64,000 nt of DNA from Bin87 sp965207585 (GCA_965207585.1 CBDBMT010000003.1:2604001-2668000), one strand, 5' to 3'. Numbered from the stretch's first letter, positions 18,347-27,768 are shown. Notes: generated from the letters alone by a model not told the origin. Numbers and translations are program-made.

Positions 18347-18688
18347 TCAAGAGCGGTTGTCAGATTCGCCAAACAGGATCTTTTCGGCTTCCGGCGACAG
18401 GGTTACTCCCTTTTCTGCCAGCTCCCGCTTTATGCGGTCCCGCTCAGCCTGTTGGCCCTCTTCCCGTCCCTCTTCAAGCAGCTCTTGCTGCCAGGCTTCG
18501 CGCCATCTCTTGTATTCCTTGTAAGCCGAGAAAACCATCTTGACCCCCGAGTAGAAAACCAGCGCCGTGGGAAATAGCAGGGCCATGCCTGCAATGATCA
18601 CCCCGTCTTCCTGTTCGGTCAGCCTCTTGAAAAACCCAACTACCGGCCAGCCGCCGCAGTGGTCGCAACGAGTAATGGCCGACGCCAT
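18347..18688 (-). CDS. Small membrane protein with C-terminal coiled coil
   Basis: A 113-aa protein of unknown function. Residues about 28-52 form one hydrophobic segment (IIAGMALLFPTALVFYSGVKMVF), followed by a charged helix rich in Glu, Arg and Gln (about 53-105) likely to be coiled coil. An N-terminal CDHCGG could bind metal. The frame can be extended to an ATG at 18814 that overlaps the CoA-transferase stop as ATGA, which would couple the genes, but the extra 42 residues are Arg-rich and look like an out-of-frame translation. Both starts remain possible. Confidence 0.55.
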   Translation of the reverse strand: MASAITRCDHCGGWPVVGFFKRLTEQEDGVIIAGMALLFPTALVFYSGVKMVFSAYKEYKRWREAWQQELLEEGREEGQQAERDRIKRELAEKGVTLSPEAEKILFGESDNRS

Positions 18689-18810
18689 TATGATGCTTGC
18701 GCTGACCGATATTGATCCCTCAACGAACGGCCACGGCGCGCCGCCAGTCTCTTCTCGCAGTATATCACCCGATGCTCTCCGGGGACTGTCGCGTCTCCGC
18801 CATCTCCGCC

Positions 18811-20061
18811 TCATGCCTTGCCTTCGGCTTCCAGTTGAGCCAGTTCATCCGGCGTCAGGCCGCCGATGCTGCAAAGCACGTCTCGATTGTGCTGGCCCAG
18901 CGTCGGGGGCGGATTCACGGGTGTGTCCACGCATCCAGTTAGCTGCACGGGTGTGTTCACCGTCCGGAAGGAGCCCCCGTAGGTGTCCCCGCTGTCCACG
19001 AACATGTTCCGCGTCTCCAGGTGCGGGCAGCTGTCCAGATCGGCGGCATCTTGGACGATGCCCATGGAAAACCCGCAACCCAGCAGGTGCTGGTTCAACT
19101 CCCGCTTCGGGATGTGCTGGGACCATTCTTCGATGGCCGGCACGATGTGGCTGGAGAAAAACGGGCCGGTGACGCCCCGTCCCAGGTAGCGCGGGTCATC
19201 CGCCAGTTCGGGCCTCCCCACCAAATCCCACATCGCCCGCCACTTGTCGTCGGCATCGCCGGCGCCGGCCAGCACCACGTAGCCGTCCGACGCCCGCAGC
19301 GTGAGCTGCGCCGAGAACATGTTCTCGCGGGCTGTGGTGGTCACCTGCCCGGTGGATTGGAATAACGGCATGCTGCTGGTGGTGTGGGCCGCCATGCAGT
19401 CGTACATCGACATGTCCACATGCTGCCCGCGACCGGTCTTGCGCCGTGACTCCAGCGCCAGCATGACGCCCAGCGCGGCCCATACCGCCGGGACCGAGTC
19501 TCCCATGTTGTCTCCCACCATCTGGGGCCCGCTCTCCGGCGTGCCCGTGGTGACCATCCAGCCGCCCATGCCCTGGACGCAGGGGTTGTTGGCCGGCCAG
19601 TTGGAGTAGGGCCCGCGCAGTCCTTCGCTGTCCCCATAGCCGGAAATGCTCGCGTACACCAGCCCAGGGTTGATCTCGCTCAATCGCTCGTAGCTGAAAC
19701 CAAGACGCCCCATGGCGCCCGGCCCCCAGTTGTCCAGCAGCACGTCGGATACCCTGAGCATGTTTTCGAAGGCCCGTTTTCCGACCGGATCTCTCAGGTC
19801 CAGGGATACGCTTTTCTTGTTGCGGTTGACCCCGAGGTAGCGCGCGCTGATCTGCGACCCGTCGGGACCCTCCACGAATGGTTCGTTGCGGCGCGCCTGG
19901 TCTCCGGTGCCCGGTCTTTCGATCTTGATCACTTCCGCGCCCATGTCTCCCAGGATCATGGAGCAGAATGGCCCGGCCACGATGTGCGTGGCGTCCAGCA
20001 CTCGGAGTCCTTCCAGAGGCAACGGTTGCAGATTGAGTTGAGGATTGGCAGTTGAGGTCAT
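18811..20061 (-). CDS. Class III (CaiB/BaiF family) CoA-transferase
   Basis: A 416-aa family III CoA-transferase, which moves CoA between organic acids through an aspartyl intermediate. N-terminal PLEGLRVLDATHIVAGPFCSMILGD, the EVIKIERPGTGD turn, KKSVSLDLR and the segment with the catalytic-type Asp in MVGDNMGDSVPA are visible, as is GRGQHVDMSMYDCMAAH. Members include formyl-CoA, carnitine and bile-acid CoA-transferases; the substrate cannot be assigned. A second, clearly different paralogue lies at 59723-60937. The gene may share a transcript with the small membrane protein that follows. Confidence 0.92.
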   Translation of the reverse strand: MTSTANPQLNLQPLPLEGLRVLDATHIVAGPFCSMILGDMGAEVIKIERPGTGDQARRNEPFVEGPDGSQISARYLGVNRNKKSVSLDLRDPVGKRAFENMLRVSDVLLDNWGPGAMGRLGFSYERLSEINPGLVYASISGYGDSEGLRGPYSNWPANNPCVQGMGGWMVTTGTPESGPQMVGDNMGDSVPAVWAALGVMLALESRRKTGRGQHVDMSMYDCMAAHTTSSMPLFQSTGQVTTTARENMFSAQLTLRASDGYVVLAGAGDADDKWRAMWDLVGRPELADDPRYLGRGVTGPFFSSHIVPAIEEWSQHIPKRELNQHLLGCGFSMGIVQDAADLDSCPHLETRNMFVDSGDTYGGSFRTVNTPVQLTGCVDTPVNPPPTLGQHNRDVLCSIGGLTPDELAQLEAEGKA

Positions 20062-20089
20062 GGTCTTGCTCCATCGGCATGCCCGGATT

Positions 20090-20112
20090 AAAAAGGCGCG
20101 TCACCGTGCGCC
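20090..20112 (-). terminator. Probable terminator of the metG-polyprenyl synthase transcript
   Basis: Minus strand GGCGC / GCGCC stem (20095-20112) followed by TTTTT. The stem is only 5-6 bp and lies 125 nt after the polyprenyl synthase stop, so this is a moderate call. Confidence 0.45.
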
Positions 20113-20237
20113 CACCGCAACTATACGCGATGCCGCTGGCGCCTGCGCAAGAAGGATGTCGGGCCGCCGGCGCATCGCGATAGCGGCATCGTATGCGCAG
20201 TTTGCCCGAACTTGGTCCGGCGATCGCGACTGTGACC

Positions 20238-21236
20238 CTAGCGCGACCGTTCCCGGATGTAGTCCACCATCTCCAGCAGCGACCGCCGCGCGGCGCAGTC
20301 CGGCAGGTCGTCCAGCGCCGCGGCAGCCTCGGAGCAGTAGTCGCGAATCACCGCGAAGCAGTCGGGCACGATGCTCGACCCGTCGATCATGTCCAGCGAT
20401 TTCTGCAGCAGGTGGTCCACGTCCGAGCCACCGTTGGTTATGGATGCGAACAGCCTGTCTATCGGGTGATCGTCGGGGTATCGTTCCATCAACATGATCG
20501 TCGGCAGCGTCAACACTCCCTGCATCAAGTCGTTGCCCACGGGCTTGCCGATTTCGCTGGCGTCGCCCTGGATGTCCAGCAGGTCGTCGACGATCTGGAA
20601 GGCCATGCCTACGTTGTACCCGTACCTCCGCAGCGCCTGCACGTGGTTCTCCGGTGCGCCGCTGAGGATAGACCCGGTTTCGGCGGAGGTGCAGAACAGC
20701 GACGCCGTCTTGCGGTAGATGCGCTCGTCGTACAGCCGGCGGGCCTTCGAGGGGTCAAAGGTGGTGAAGAACTCGATTAACTGCCCGCTGGCGAGTTCCA
20801 TGATCGTCTCAGAGAAACGGCGGATGACGCGAACCACGCCGGTGTCGCAGACGAAAGTTGCGGAGGTGGCGAACAGGTAGTCTCCCAGCAACACCGCCAC
20901 GTGGTTGCCGTACATCTTGTTGATGGTGGGCTTGCCTCGCCGCAGACCGGCGTTGTCCACCGTGTCGTCGTGGATCAGGGTAGCCAGGTGGAGCAGCTCC
21001 ACCGCCGCCGCCATGATGAGCGACAGCTTGCGCTCGTGCTGGTGGAACTCTGCCGACAGCAGGGTCAGCGCCGGCCGAACTCGCTTGCCACCAGAACGCA
21101 GGGCGTAGTCCAGGAGCGGATCCAGATCGGCGATGTCGGTTTGGCACAACTCGTATAGCTGCTCCTCGACCTGGGCCAGCTGGTCGACCACCGGAGCGTA
21201 GATCGATACGGTTTGCAGGTCCAGCCCGGGCTGCAC
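20238..21236 (-). CDS. Polyprenyl (heptaprenyl/octaprenyl-type) diphosphate synthase
   Basis: Elongates allylic diphosphates with isopentenyl diphosphate to a long chain for quinone or carrier-lipid synthesis. The first aspartate-rich motif is LIHDDTVDNA and the second QIVDDLLDI; GGKRVRPAL, ASGQLIEF and the Lys of RKTASLF are further family landmarks. The residues before the first DDxxD (LLHLATLIHDD, small at the key positions) fit a long-chain enzyme. The start is GTG 21236; the frame upstream overlaps metG out of frame and is discarded. The gene begins 25 bp after metG and is probably co-transcribed with it. Confidence 0.92.
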   Translation of the reverse strand: MQPGLDLQTVSIYAPVVDQLAQVEEQLYELCQTDIADLDPLLDYALRSGGKRVRPALTLLSAEFHQHERKLSLIMAAAVELLHLATLIHDDTVDNAGLRRGKPTINKMYGNHVAVLLGDYLFATSATFVCDTGVVRVIRRFSETIMELASGQLIEFFTTFDPSKARRLYDERIYRKTASLFCTSAETGSILSGAPENHVQALRRYGYNVGMAFQIVDDLLDIQGDASEIGKPVGNDLMQGVLTLPTIMLMERYPDDHPIDRLFASITNGGSDVDHLLQKSLDMIDGSSIVPDCFAVIRDYCSEAAAALDDLPDCAARRSLLEMVDYIRERSR

Positions 21237-21261
21237 GGTGGATCGCTCTGGAACCGCAGGA

Positions 21262-22947
21262 TCAGGCGGAGACGCCCAACTGGCTGGCTTCCTGCTCCGC
21301 CACGGCGTCGTCCAGCTTGGTGTACAGGTTCGACGGGTTTCGCAACATGCCGCCAGGCTTGATGGCGCCGACCAGCGCGTCAAAGTCCCACGGCTCGTCG
21401 GAAACTTCCCCATCAAACCCGAGGAACCCGTGCAGCTTCTGGCTGGTGAACGGCAGATACGGGGCCAGCATGACCTTGAGGCAATTGAGCACCTGGATGG
21501 TGGTCCCCAACGAGCGGGCGGCGTGCGCCCGGTCTTCCTTGATCGCCTGCCACGGAGCCCTGGCGTCGAGATACCGATTGCACTCCTGCGCCAGCCCGAA
21601 GGCCTGGCTGATGCCGGCGCGGAAGCGGGTATGGGCCAGGCTGTCGTCCACCGCCGCCATGCTCTCGCGGGCCGTTTGCAGCAGCCCGTGTTCCATGTCC
21701 TCGGGAGCGGACGCGTCAACCGGCACCTGGCCGTCGAAATTGCGGTAGGTGAACCGCAGCACCCGGTTGACCAGGTTGCCGTAGGTAGCCACCAACTCGT
21801 CGTTGTTGCGGCGAACGAACTCGCTCCAGCTGAAGTCGGTGTCGCCCGTCTCCGGCATGTTGATGGACAGCAGGTATCGCAGCGGGTCCGGATCGTAGCG
21901 GTCAAGGTAGTCCGGAACCCATACGGCCCAGTTCTGGCTGGTCGAAAACTTGCGGCTCTCCAGGCTCAGGAACTCGTTGGCCGGCACGTCGTAGGGGAGG
22001 TTGAGGCCGCCATATCCCATGAGCATGGCCGGCCAGATGATGCTGTGGAAGGGAATGTTGTCCTTGCCGATGAAGTAGTACGTCCTCGTATTCTCGTCTT
22101 TCCAGTAGTTCTGCCAGTCGTCCGCCTGCCCGTTGTGCGAGGCCCATTCCACGGCCGCCGACAGGTACCCGATCACCGCCTCGAACCACACGTAAATCCG
22201 CTTTTCCTCGTAACCCTCCAGCGGCAGCGGGACGCCCCAGGTCAGGTCGCGGGTGATCGCCCGATCTTTCAGGCCACCCTGCAGGAAGCTCCGGGTGCCG
22301 TTGGCCACGTTGGGCCGCCAGTGATGTTGCTGGTTGATCCACTCCAGCAACGGGTCTTGGAAGGCGGACAGCTTGAGGAAGAAGTGCTCCGAATCGCGAA
22401 ACGCGGGCGTGTCACCGCAGATGCTGCAATACGGCTTCACCAGATCAATCGGGTCCAGCGTATGCCCGCAGCTGTCGCATTGGTCTCCTCGAGCCCGCTC
22501 GTTGCTGCAGTGCGGGCACGTTCCCTCCACGTACCGGTCCGGCAGGAAGCGGTCGCATCCCGAGCAGTGAGCCAGCAGCATCGTGTCGGGGTAGATATAG
22601 CCCTGTTCCTTCAGCCGCAGGAAAAAGTCCTGCACCACCGCCTGGTGGTTCTCGGTATGCGTGGTGGTGAACAGGTCGAAGGAGATACCCAGCCGTTCCC
22701 AGGTGTCGAGGAACTGTGCATGGTACCGCTCCAGCACTTCCTGGGGCTCCAAGCCTTCCTGGTCGGCACGGATGGTTATGGGCGTGCCGTGGGCGTCGGA
22801 GCCGGACACCATCAGCACGTCGTTGCCCTTCATGCGGTGATAGCGGGCGAAAATATCGGCGGCCAGATAGCAGCCGGCAACGTGTCCCATGTGCAGCGGG
22901 CCGTTGGCATAGGGCCACGCGACACCTATCAAGATGCGCTCGGGCAC
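21262..22947 (-). CDS. metG: Methionyl-tRNA synthetase
   Basis: Charges tRNA-Met for initiation and elongation. The HIGH motif is HMGH (residues 19-22) in AWPYANGPLHMGHVAG. The connecting domain has two zinc knuckles (CSGC...CPHC and CDSC...CSIC), the class with four Cys pairs. The KMSKS equivalent is KFSTS, as in zinc-binding MetRS of the archaeal/Bacteroides type. The 561-aa length shows there is no C-terminal EMAP/dimerisation domain. The GTG start has GGAGGG 7 nt upstream and an extended -10 promoter about 40 nt upstream. Confidence 0.96.
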   Translation of the reverse strand: MPERILIGVAWPYANGPLHMGHVAGCYLAADIFARYHRMKGNDVLMVSGSDAHGTPITIRADQEGLEPQEVLERYHAQFLDTWERLGISFDLFTTTHTENHQAVVQDFFLRLKEQGYIYPDTMLLAHCSGCDRFLPDRYVEGTCPHCSNERARGDQCDSCGHTLDPIDLVKPYCSICGDTPAFRDSEHFFLKLSAFQDPLLEWINQQHHWRPNVANGTRSFLQGGLKDRAITRDLTWGVPLPLEGYEEKRIYVWFEAVIGYLSAAVEWASHNGQADDWQNYWKDENTRTYYFIGKDNIPFHSIIWPAMLMGYGGLNLPYDVPANEFLSLESRKFSTSQNWAVWVPDYLDRYDPDPLRYLLSINMPETGDTDFSWSEFVRRNNDELVATYGNLVNRVLRFTYRNFDGQVPVDASAPEDMEHGLLQTARESMAAVDDSLAHTRFRAGISQAFGLAQECNRYLDARAPWQAIKEDRAHAARSLGTTIQVLNCLKVMLAPYLPFTSQKLHGFLGFDGEVSDEPWDFDALVGAIKPGGMLRNPSNLYTKLDDAVAEQEASQLGVSA

Positions 22948-22986
22948 GGTTACCCTCCATAATCCGATGACTGAACTGGCAATGCA

Positions 22987-22995
22987 ATTCTAGCA
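22987..22995 (-). promoter_or_regulatory. Extended -10 promoter of metG
   Basis: Minus strand TGC-TAGAAT, 40 nt upstream of the GTG start; the -35 region is not recognisable. Confidence 0.45.
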
Positions 22996-23186
22996 TAACG
23001 AGCGCCCGGCTTCCGTGCGGTTAGCGCTTCGGATGCCAGGACCTGACGCGATAACAGCGAGATCGGCCCGCCGGTTGAGTTCCGCCGATTGTTCCGTGCC
23101 GTATCGTCGTCGTTGTTAGGATAAAATACCTGCTGACGCATTGCCCCTTTAGCCATGTCCCCGCTGCCAAATCACGGATTGCTTTG

Positions 23187-25256
23187 ATGACCGAACCCAT
23201 AAGCCCAGACCTCTTTCGGCGCCTGAAAACTGTGGGCGACCCCACGGTCTCGTCCGACGGTAACCGATGCGCCTACGTGCTCTCGTGGATCGACGAAGAG
23301 ACCTCCGAGCCCCGGGCGCGCATTTACCAGGTGGGGCTCGACAGCCCAACCTCAGACCGGACGCCTCGCCCGTTCACCCAAGGCGACAACGATGGTCACC
23401 CTCGTTTCTCTCCCGACGGCGCGACGCTGGCCTTTCTGCGCGTCGGCGCCAGGGATGGCGATTCGACCCGCCAGGTCTGGCTGATGCCGGCCACCGGTGG
23501 CGAAGCCGCCCAACTCACCGAACTGGACGGCGGCGTCCGGGAGTTCGCCTGGTCGCCCGATTCTTCGCGCCTCGCAGTAGTCTCCGACGTCGAGTCTACG
23601 GACCGGCCCAAGAAGCCGGACCTGCCCGCCGCCAAAGAGGTGCGCCGCATCCGTTACCGCCACGACGCCATCGGTTGGCGTGGAGACAATCATTTCCACC
23701 TTTTCCTGGTGGATGCAGCCTCGGGCGAATCCGGCCAACTGACCTCCGGCGATTGGGACGACATGGCCCCGGCGTGGTCCCCGGACGGCAGGCGCATCGC
23801 CTTCATATCCGGGCGCTCCGGCGACCGGGACGTCACCGCCAACAACGAGGTCTACGTGGTGGACGCCGGCGATGGGCTCCCGCCGAACGAAGAGTCTGCG
23901 GAACCGGAACTGTGGTCCCAGGGCCTTACGGACGTTGCCGCGGCATCCTGGTCGCCCGACGGGCGCCGGCTCCTTGTCGCCGGCGAGATGGGTGACGGTC
24001 TGGCGGTGCTATGGCAAGCGTATCTGTACATTCTTCAGCCAGGCCGTCCGCCCCAGCAGCTGACCGACGACAGCTTGCGCCCTTGCCTTGGGTACCCGGG
24101 GATCTATCCGCCCCTCGATATGCGGTGGCTGCCGGGCGACGAGGACGATGGGCGCATCGTATTCCTGGGCGACTCGCAGGGGGAAACCAGGCTCTACGAA
24201 ACGGCGGTAAAGCCGGAAGGGGGTTCTGCGCCCGCCGCGATCACCGGAGGAGGCGAGCTGCTGTCCGGCGTGGCCATGGACGCGGCGGCGAATCGGGTGG
24301 TGGTTGCTGGTTCGCATCCAGCAAGTCCGTCGGACGCTTACGTCATCGACCGTCTGTCGCAGCCGTGCGAAACCAACCGGCGCCGGATCACGACCCACAA
24401 CGACGCCTGGCTATCTCAACACGCTCCCGCTCCCATGGAGAAGCTCCTCGTCGAGCGCGAGGACTGGGATATCGAATGTCGCCTGTACCATCCGCCCAAC
24501 TTTGATCCTACCCAGCGTTACCCGCTGGTGCTGGAGATTCACGGGGGCCCCAATGGTGCATTTTACGATTCCTTTGTGCCGTGGCACCAGGTATTGGCCG
24601 GAGCCGGTTACCTGACCCTGGCGGTGAACCCACGCGGCTCATCCACCTACGGCGAGGAGTTCGTCAACGCCGTTCTGGGCGACTGGGGCGGCGACGACTA
24701 TCACGATCTCATGGCCGCTGTGGACTTGGTGTGCCAGCGCGACTACGTGGATACCGACCGGCTGGGTGTTCACGGGTATAGTTACGGCGGCTACATGACC
24801 ACCTGGATGATCGGCCATAGCGATCGGTTCCGCGCGGCCGTGGCCGGCGCTCCGTGTATCGACCTGTGGACGATGTACGGCACCTCTGATATTGCAACTA
24901 GTTTCGGAGAAACCCAGTGGGCCATCCGGCTTGCCGGGGGAATGCCCATCAGCCGTCCTCTGGCCAACGAGCTGGCTGAAGGCGTGGATACCCTCGCCTT
25001 TCGCCTGCTCCAGCGGTCGCCCATTAAGTTCGCGCCGCAGGTAGAGACCCCTGTGTTGCTGCTCCACGGCGAAGCCGACGCTCGGTGTCCGATAGGTCAA
25101 AGTGAACAGTATTTCCAGGTGCTGAAGCGGCTGGACAAAGAGGTTGAAATGGTCCGGTTCCCCGGCTGCGGCCACGGGTTTCTCCGGACGGGACATGTCG
25201 CCTTGCGGCAGGAATACCTGGAGCGCATGCTCGGCTGGTTCCGGCGTTGGCTCTGA
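23187..25256 (+). CDS. S9 family prolyl-oligopeptidase-type serine peptidase
   Basis: A 689-aa cytosolic peptidase of the acylaminoacyl-peptidase/DPP type. The first about 400 residues are a beta-propeller with TolB-like repeats (GDNDGHPRFSPDGATLAF, WSPDSSRLAVVSD, WSPDGRRIAFISG, WSPDGRRLLVAGE). The C-terminal alpha/beta hydrolase domain has the HGGP oxyanion strand and the nucleophile HGYSYGGYM; the acid is in LLLHGEADARCP and the His in FPGCGHGFLR. No signal peptide. The ATG at 23187 follows a TTG in frame. It removes small blocked or proline-containing peptides in characterised relatives. Confidence 0.93.
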   Translation: MTEPISPDLFRRLKTVGDPTVSSDGNRCAYVLSWIDEETSEPRARIYQVGLDSPTSDRTPRPFTQGDNDGHPRFSPDGATLAFLRVGARDGDSTRQVWLMPATGGEAAQLTELDGGVREFAWSPDSSRLAVVSDVESTDRPKKPDLPAAKEVRRIRYRHDAIGWRGDNHFHLFLVDAASGESGQLTSGDWDDMAPAWSPDGRRIAFISGRSGDRDVTANNEVYVVDAGDGLPPNEESAEPELWSQGLTDVAAASWSPDGRRLLVAGEMGDGLAVLWQAYLYILQPGRPPQQLTDDSLRPCLGYPGIYPPLDMRWLPGDEDDGRIVFLGDSQGETRLYETAVKPEGGSAPAAITGGGELLSGVAMDAAANRVVVAGSHPASPSDAYVIDRLSQPCETNRRRITTHNDAWLSQHAPAPMEKLLVEREDWDIECRLYHPPNFDPTQRYPLVLEIHGGPNGAFYDSFVPWHQVLAGAGYLTLAVNPRGSSTYGEEFVNAVLGDWGGDDYHDLMAAVDLVCQRDYVDTDRLGVHGYSYGGYMTTWMIGHSDRFRAAVAGAPCIDLWTMYGTSDIATSFGETQWAIRLAGGMPISRPLANELAEGVDTLAFRLLQRSPIKFAPQVETPVLLLHGEADARCPIGQSEQYFQVLKRLDKEVEMVRFPGCGHGFLRTGHVALRQEYLERMLGWFRRWL

Positions 25257-25349
25257 TCGACCCACCTTGCCGGCTTTTGGACGTTTCGCGCTGACGGCTC
25301 TCAATTCTTGAGTATCGCCGATTGACCCACATAACAGAAGGATACAACC

Positions 25350-25544
25350 ATGCCCGATCCCGATCTCAGCGTTGAACAGGTTAGCAAAATGGCCGACCTG
25401 GTTGGCATACCCATTGACGATGCGGACCTGCCCGAGGTCGCCAACCGATTCGCCAGCCTGATGCAGGAACTCGACCGCCTGCGCGACCTGGACCTGGAAG
25501 GCATCGAGCCCGTCACCATCTTTCCCGACGCAGACGCGGGCTGA
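25350..25544 (+). CDS. GatC/AtzG-like small amidase partner
   Basis: A 64-aa acidic protein. The start VEQVSKMADLVGIPIDDADLPEVANRFASLMQELDRLRDLDLEG matches the helical core of GatC and, even better in length, AtzG, the small subunit that stabilises the amidase AtzE. The usual GatC C-terminal tail that wraps around GatA is cut short (about 95 aa is usual). It lies upstream of an AtzE/GatA-like amidase but is separated from it by a HEPN-MNT pair. GatB is absent, so tRNA amidation is unlikely to be its role. AGAAGGA precedes the ATG. Confidence 0.72.
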   Translation: MPDPDLSVEQVSKMADLVGIPIDDADLPEVANRFASLMQELDRLRDLDLEGIEPVTIFPDADAG

Positions 25545-25578
25545 CGCCAAGCAGTGGGAGTATCCTCGGTGAGCCTCC

Positions 25579-26019
25579 ATGCCCCTCGACCTGGAAAACC
25601 TGCAAAACGCCATCGGAAGTCTTGACCAGGCCCTTGGTATTCTTCAGGTGTTTGAAGACCGAGAGAATGCTCCGCTAATGGGCGGCACGCAAGAAGCCTG
25701 GCGCCGGGTGGTCCAGTCCGGTGTGATCAAACACTTCGAGTTCACTTACGAGCTTTCGTGGCTGTTCATCAAGCGTTGGCTGGAGGCCAACGTCAGTCCG
25801 AACGCTGGCGATGGCGTCACGCGCCGAGAGCTTTTCAGACTCGGCGCAGAAAATCTCCTGATCGACGATGTCGACCGCTGGATGCGCTATCATCAGGCCC
25901 GGAACCGGATGTCTCACACTTACCGGCAGGCAACGGCCGACGAGGTTTGCGCAGTGGTCCCGGCTTTTCTTGGGGACTCTCGACTGTTACTCGCGGCCCT
26001 GGAGGCTCGGAATGATTGA
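25579..26019 (+). CDS. HEPN-domain (HI0074-type) toxin-like protein
   Basis: A 146-aa all-helical protein of the nucleotidyltransferase-substrate-binding (HI0074) HEPN family. It begins LDLENLQNAIGSLDQALGIL, contains FEFTYELSWLFIKRWLE and carries the HEPN RNase-type motif RNRMSHTY (R-x4-H; about residues 109-116). In such pairs the HEPN protein is an RNase toxin and the adjacent MNT nucleotidyltransferase neutralises it, in some cases by adenylylating a Tyr next to the HEPN motif; the Tyr in SHTY fits that position. Its stop overlaps the MNT start by 8 bp. Confidence 0.86.
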   Translation: MPLDLENLQNAIGSLDQALGILQVFEDRENAPLMGGTQEAWRRVVQSGVIKHFEFTYELSWLFIKRWLEANVSPNAGDGVTRRELFRLGAENLLIDDVDRWMRYHQARNRMSHTYRQATADEVCAVVPAFLGDSRLLLAALEARND

Positions 26020-26332
26020 CGCGAAACCGGAGCACTTGGCCGAAATCAGTGCGATTCTGGAGGCATTCGTCCCCGGGTGGGAAGTGCGCGCTTTTGGATC
26101 CCGCGTCAAGGGCGCGGCTAAACCTTGGTCTGATCTCGACTTGGCCGTTGCCGGACCATCACCCATGGGCTGGCAAGGCGTCGAGCGCTTAATCGAGGCC
26201 TTCCAGGAGTCCACTCTGCCGTTCCGCGTCGACGTGCTTGACTGGCACGAAGCATCGCCCACCTTCCAGGCCATCATCTCTGAAAACTACGCCGTCATTC
26301 AGGCAGGCCAATCCGCCGGAGTTTCACCATGA
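26012..26332 (+). CDS. MNT-type minimal nucleotidyltransferase (antitoxin partner of HEPN)
   Basis: A 106-aa polymerase-beta-fold nucleotidyltransferase. The catalytic signature GSRVKGAAKPWSDLDLAV (GS-x10-DxD; about residues 29-46) is intact, so it should be able to bind metal and transfer nucleotides; a third acidic residue is in RVDVLDW. ATG 26012 has GGAGG 6 nt upstream; the longer frame upstream is a shadow of the HEPN gene. It overlaps the HEPN stop by 8 bp and its own stop overlaps the amidase ATG by 4 bp (ATGA), so all are in one translation-coupled operon. Confidence 0.88.
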   Translation: MIDAKPEHLAEISAILEAFVPGWEVRAFGSRVKGAAKPWSDLDLAVAGPSPMGWQGVERLIEAFQESTLPFRVDVLDWHEASPTFQAIISENYAVIQAGQSAGVSP

Positions 26333-27768
26333 CCACTGCCCAAACCCACGACGACATCGTCTTCCTCTCCGCCGAGGCCACCACGGTCGCCATCCGCAAC
26401 GGCGATTTGACCGCCACCGACGCGGTCAATGCCTACCTGCGTCGCATCGACGCCGTCGACGGCGACATCAAGTCCTACATCACCGTGTGCCGCGAGGAGG
26501 CCCTGGGAGCCGCCGCAGACGTGGATGACGCCCTCCGTCGCGGCGACGAATCCGCCGTTGGTGGCGCTCTCTTTGGTGTGCCCATGGCCGTCAAGGACCA
26601 GTTCAACACCGAGGGCATTCTCACCAGCAACGGCTCTCGCGCCTACGCGGACAACGTGCCGTCCGAGGACGCGACGGTGGTGACGCGCCTCAAGTCAGCC
26701 GGCGCCATCCTGTTGGGCAAGCTCAACCTCAGCGAGCTGGCCATGGGCGGAACCGCCGATCCACCGTATGGCACGCCCCACAACCCGTGGCGTCACGGCC
26801 ACACCCCCGGCGAGTCCAGCAGCGGATCCGGCGCGGCGCTGGCGGCGCACCTGTGCGCGGCGTCCGTGGGCGAGGACACCGGCGGCAGCGGACGCGGGCC
26901 AGCGTCCTACTGCAACGCCGTGGGCCTGCGCCCCACCTTCACCCGCATCAGCCGGCATGGCATCACGCCCATGTGCTGGTTCATGGACGCCGCATCCCCC
27001 ATGACCAAGACCGTTGAGGACTGCGCGCTGGTCCTGGGCGCAGTGGCCGGCTACGACCCCAGAGATCCCACCACGAGCCGCCGGCCGGTGCCCGACTATC
27101 GCGCCATGCTCGACGGCGATATCCGGGGCATGCGCATCGGCCGGATGACGGAGTTGTGCAACTCGCCCGACATGCACGCCGACGTGCGGCGCGCCACCGA
27201 TGCCGTGCTGGACACCCTCGCTGGCCTGGGCGCCGAGTTGATCGACGTTTCCCTGCCGCTTACCGAGATCGCCGGCGCAATTTTCGTGGGCATCGCTGAC
27301 ACCGAGGGGGCCGGCGCCCGCGACGGGCTAATGCGACGCTCCCCCGAGCTATTGGATCGGGCTTCCCGCACCCGCCTGCAGAGCGCATCTTTAGTGCCAG
27401 CCAAGGTGCAGAACCGGGCCATGAAAGCCCGCGTGCTGCTCCGGCAGCAGTTCGAGGGTGCCTTCCAGCAGGTGGACGTGTTGGTTTCCCCCACCGCTCC
27501 GTATCCGGCGCCCCGCCACGACGCCTTGACCGCGCCCTTCGAGTCGGCGGATGACGTGCGCCAGCGGTTCTTCTTCCGCCGATCCTACACGGGCTGTTAC
27601 CCGTTGGCTGGGATGCCCGCGGTGTCGATCCCGGGCGGATTCACTGAGGACGGACTGCCCATCGGCGTCCAACTGGGAGGCGGCCCCTTCGCCGAGGGGA
27701 CCATACTCCGGGCCGCCTACGCCTACCAGGAAGCCACTGACTGGCATACCCGGCGCGCCCCGGTATAG
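26329..27768 (+). CDS. Amidase signature family protein (AtzE/GatA-like)
   Basis: A 479-aa amidase. The Ser-cisSer-Lys triad parts are visible: Lys in GVPMAVKDQFN, the Ser-rich loop PGESSSGSGAAL and the nucleophile loop GEDTGGSGRGPAS. The whole family core LGKLNLSELAMGG is present. It resembles AtzE (1-carboxybiuret hydrolase) and GatA; the AtzG/GatC-like small protein four genes upstream supports a two-subunit amidase. No GatB or biuret-pathway genes lie near, so the amide substrate is unknown. It is coupled to the MNT gene by an ATGA overlap, and its stop faces the PIG-L gene across a 7-bp inverted repeat. Confidence 0.92.
   Translation: MTTAQTHDDIVFLSAEATTVAIRNGDLTATDAVNAYLRRIDAVDGDIKSYITVCREEALGAAADVDDALRRGDESAVGGALFGVPMAVKDQFNTEGILTSNGSRAYADNVPSEDATVVTRLKSAGAILLGKLNLSELAMGGTADPPYGTPHNPWRHGHTPGESSSGSGAALAAHLCAASVGEDTGGSGRGPASYCNAVGLRPTFTRISRHGITPMCWFMDAASPMTKTVEDCALVLGAVAGYDPRDPTTSRRPVPDYRAMLDGDIRGMRIGRMTELCNSPDMHADVRRATDAVLDTLAGLGAELIDVSLPLTEIAGAIFVGIADTEGAGARDGLMRRSPELLDRASRTRLQSASLVPAKVQNRAMKARVLLRQQFEGAFQQVDVLVSPTAPYPAPRHDALTAPFESADDVRQRFFFRRSYTGCYPLAGMPAVSIPGGFTEDGLPIGVQLGGGPFAEGTILRAAYAYQEATDWHTRRAPV

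Noticed and set aside
21238..22962. 574-aa open frame opposite to metG
   Set aside because: Antisense shadow of a gene with full MetRS motifs.
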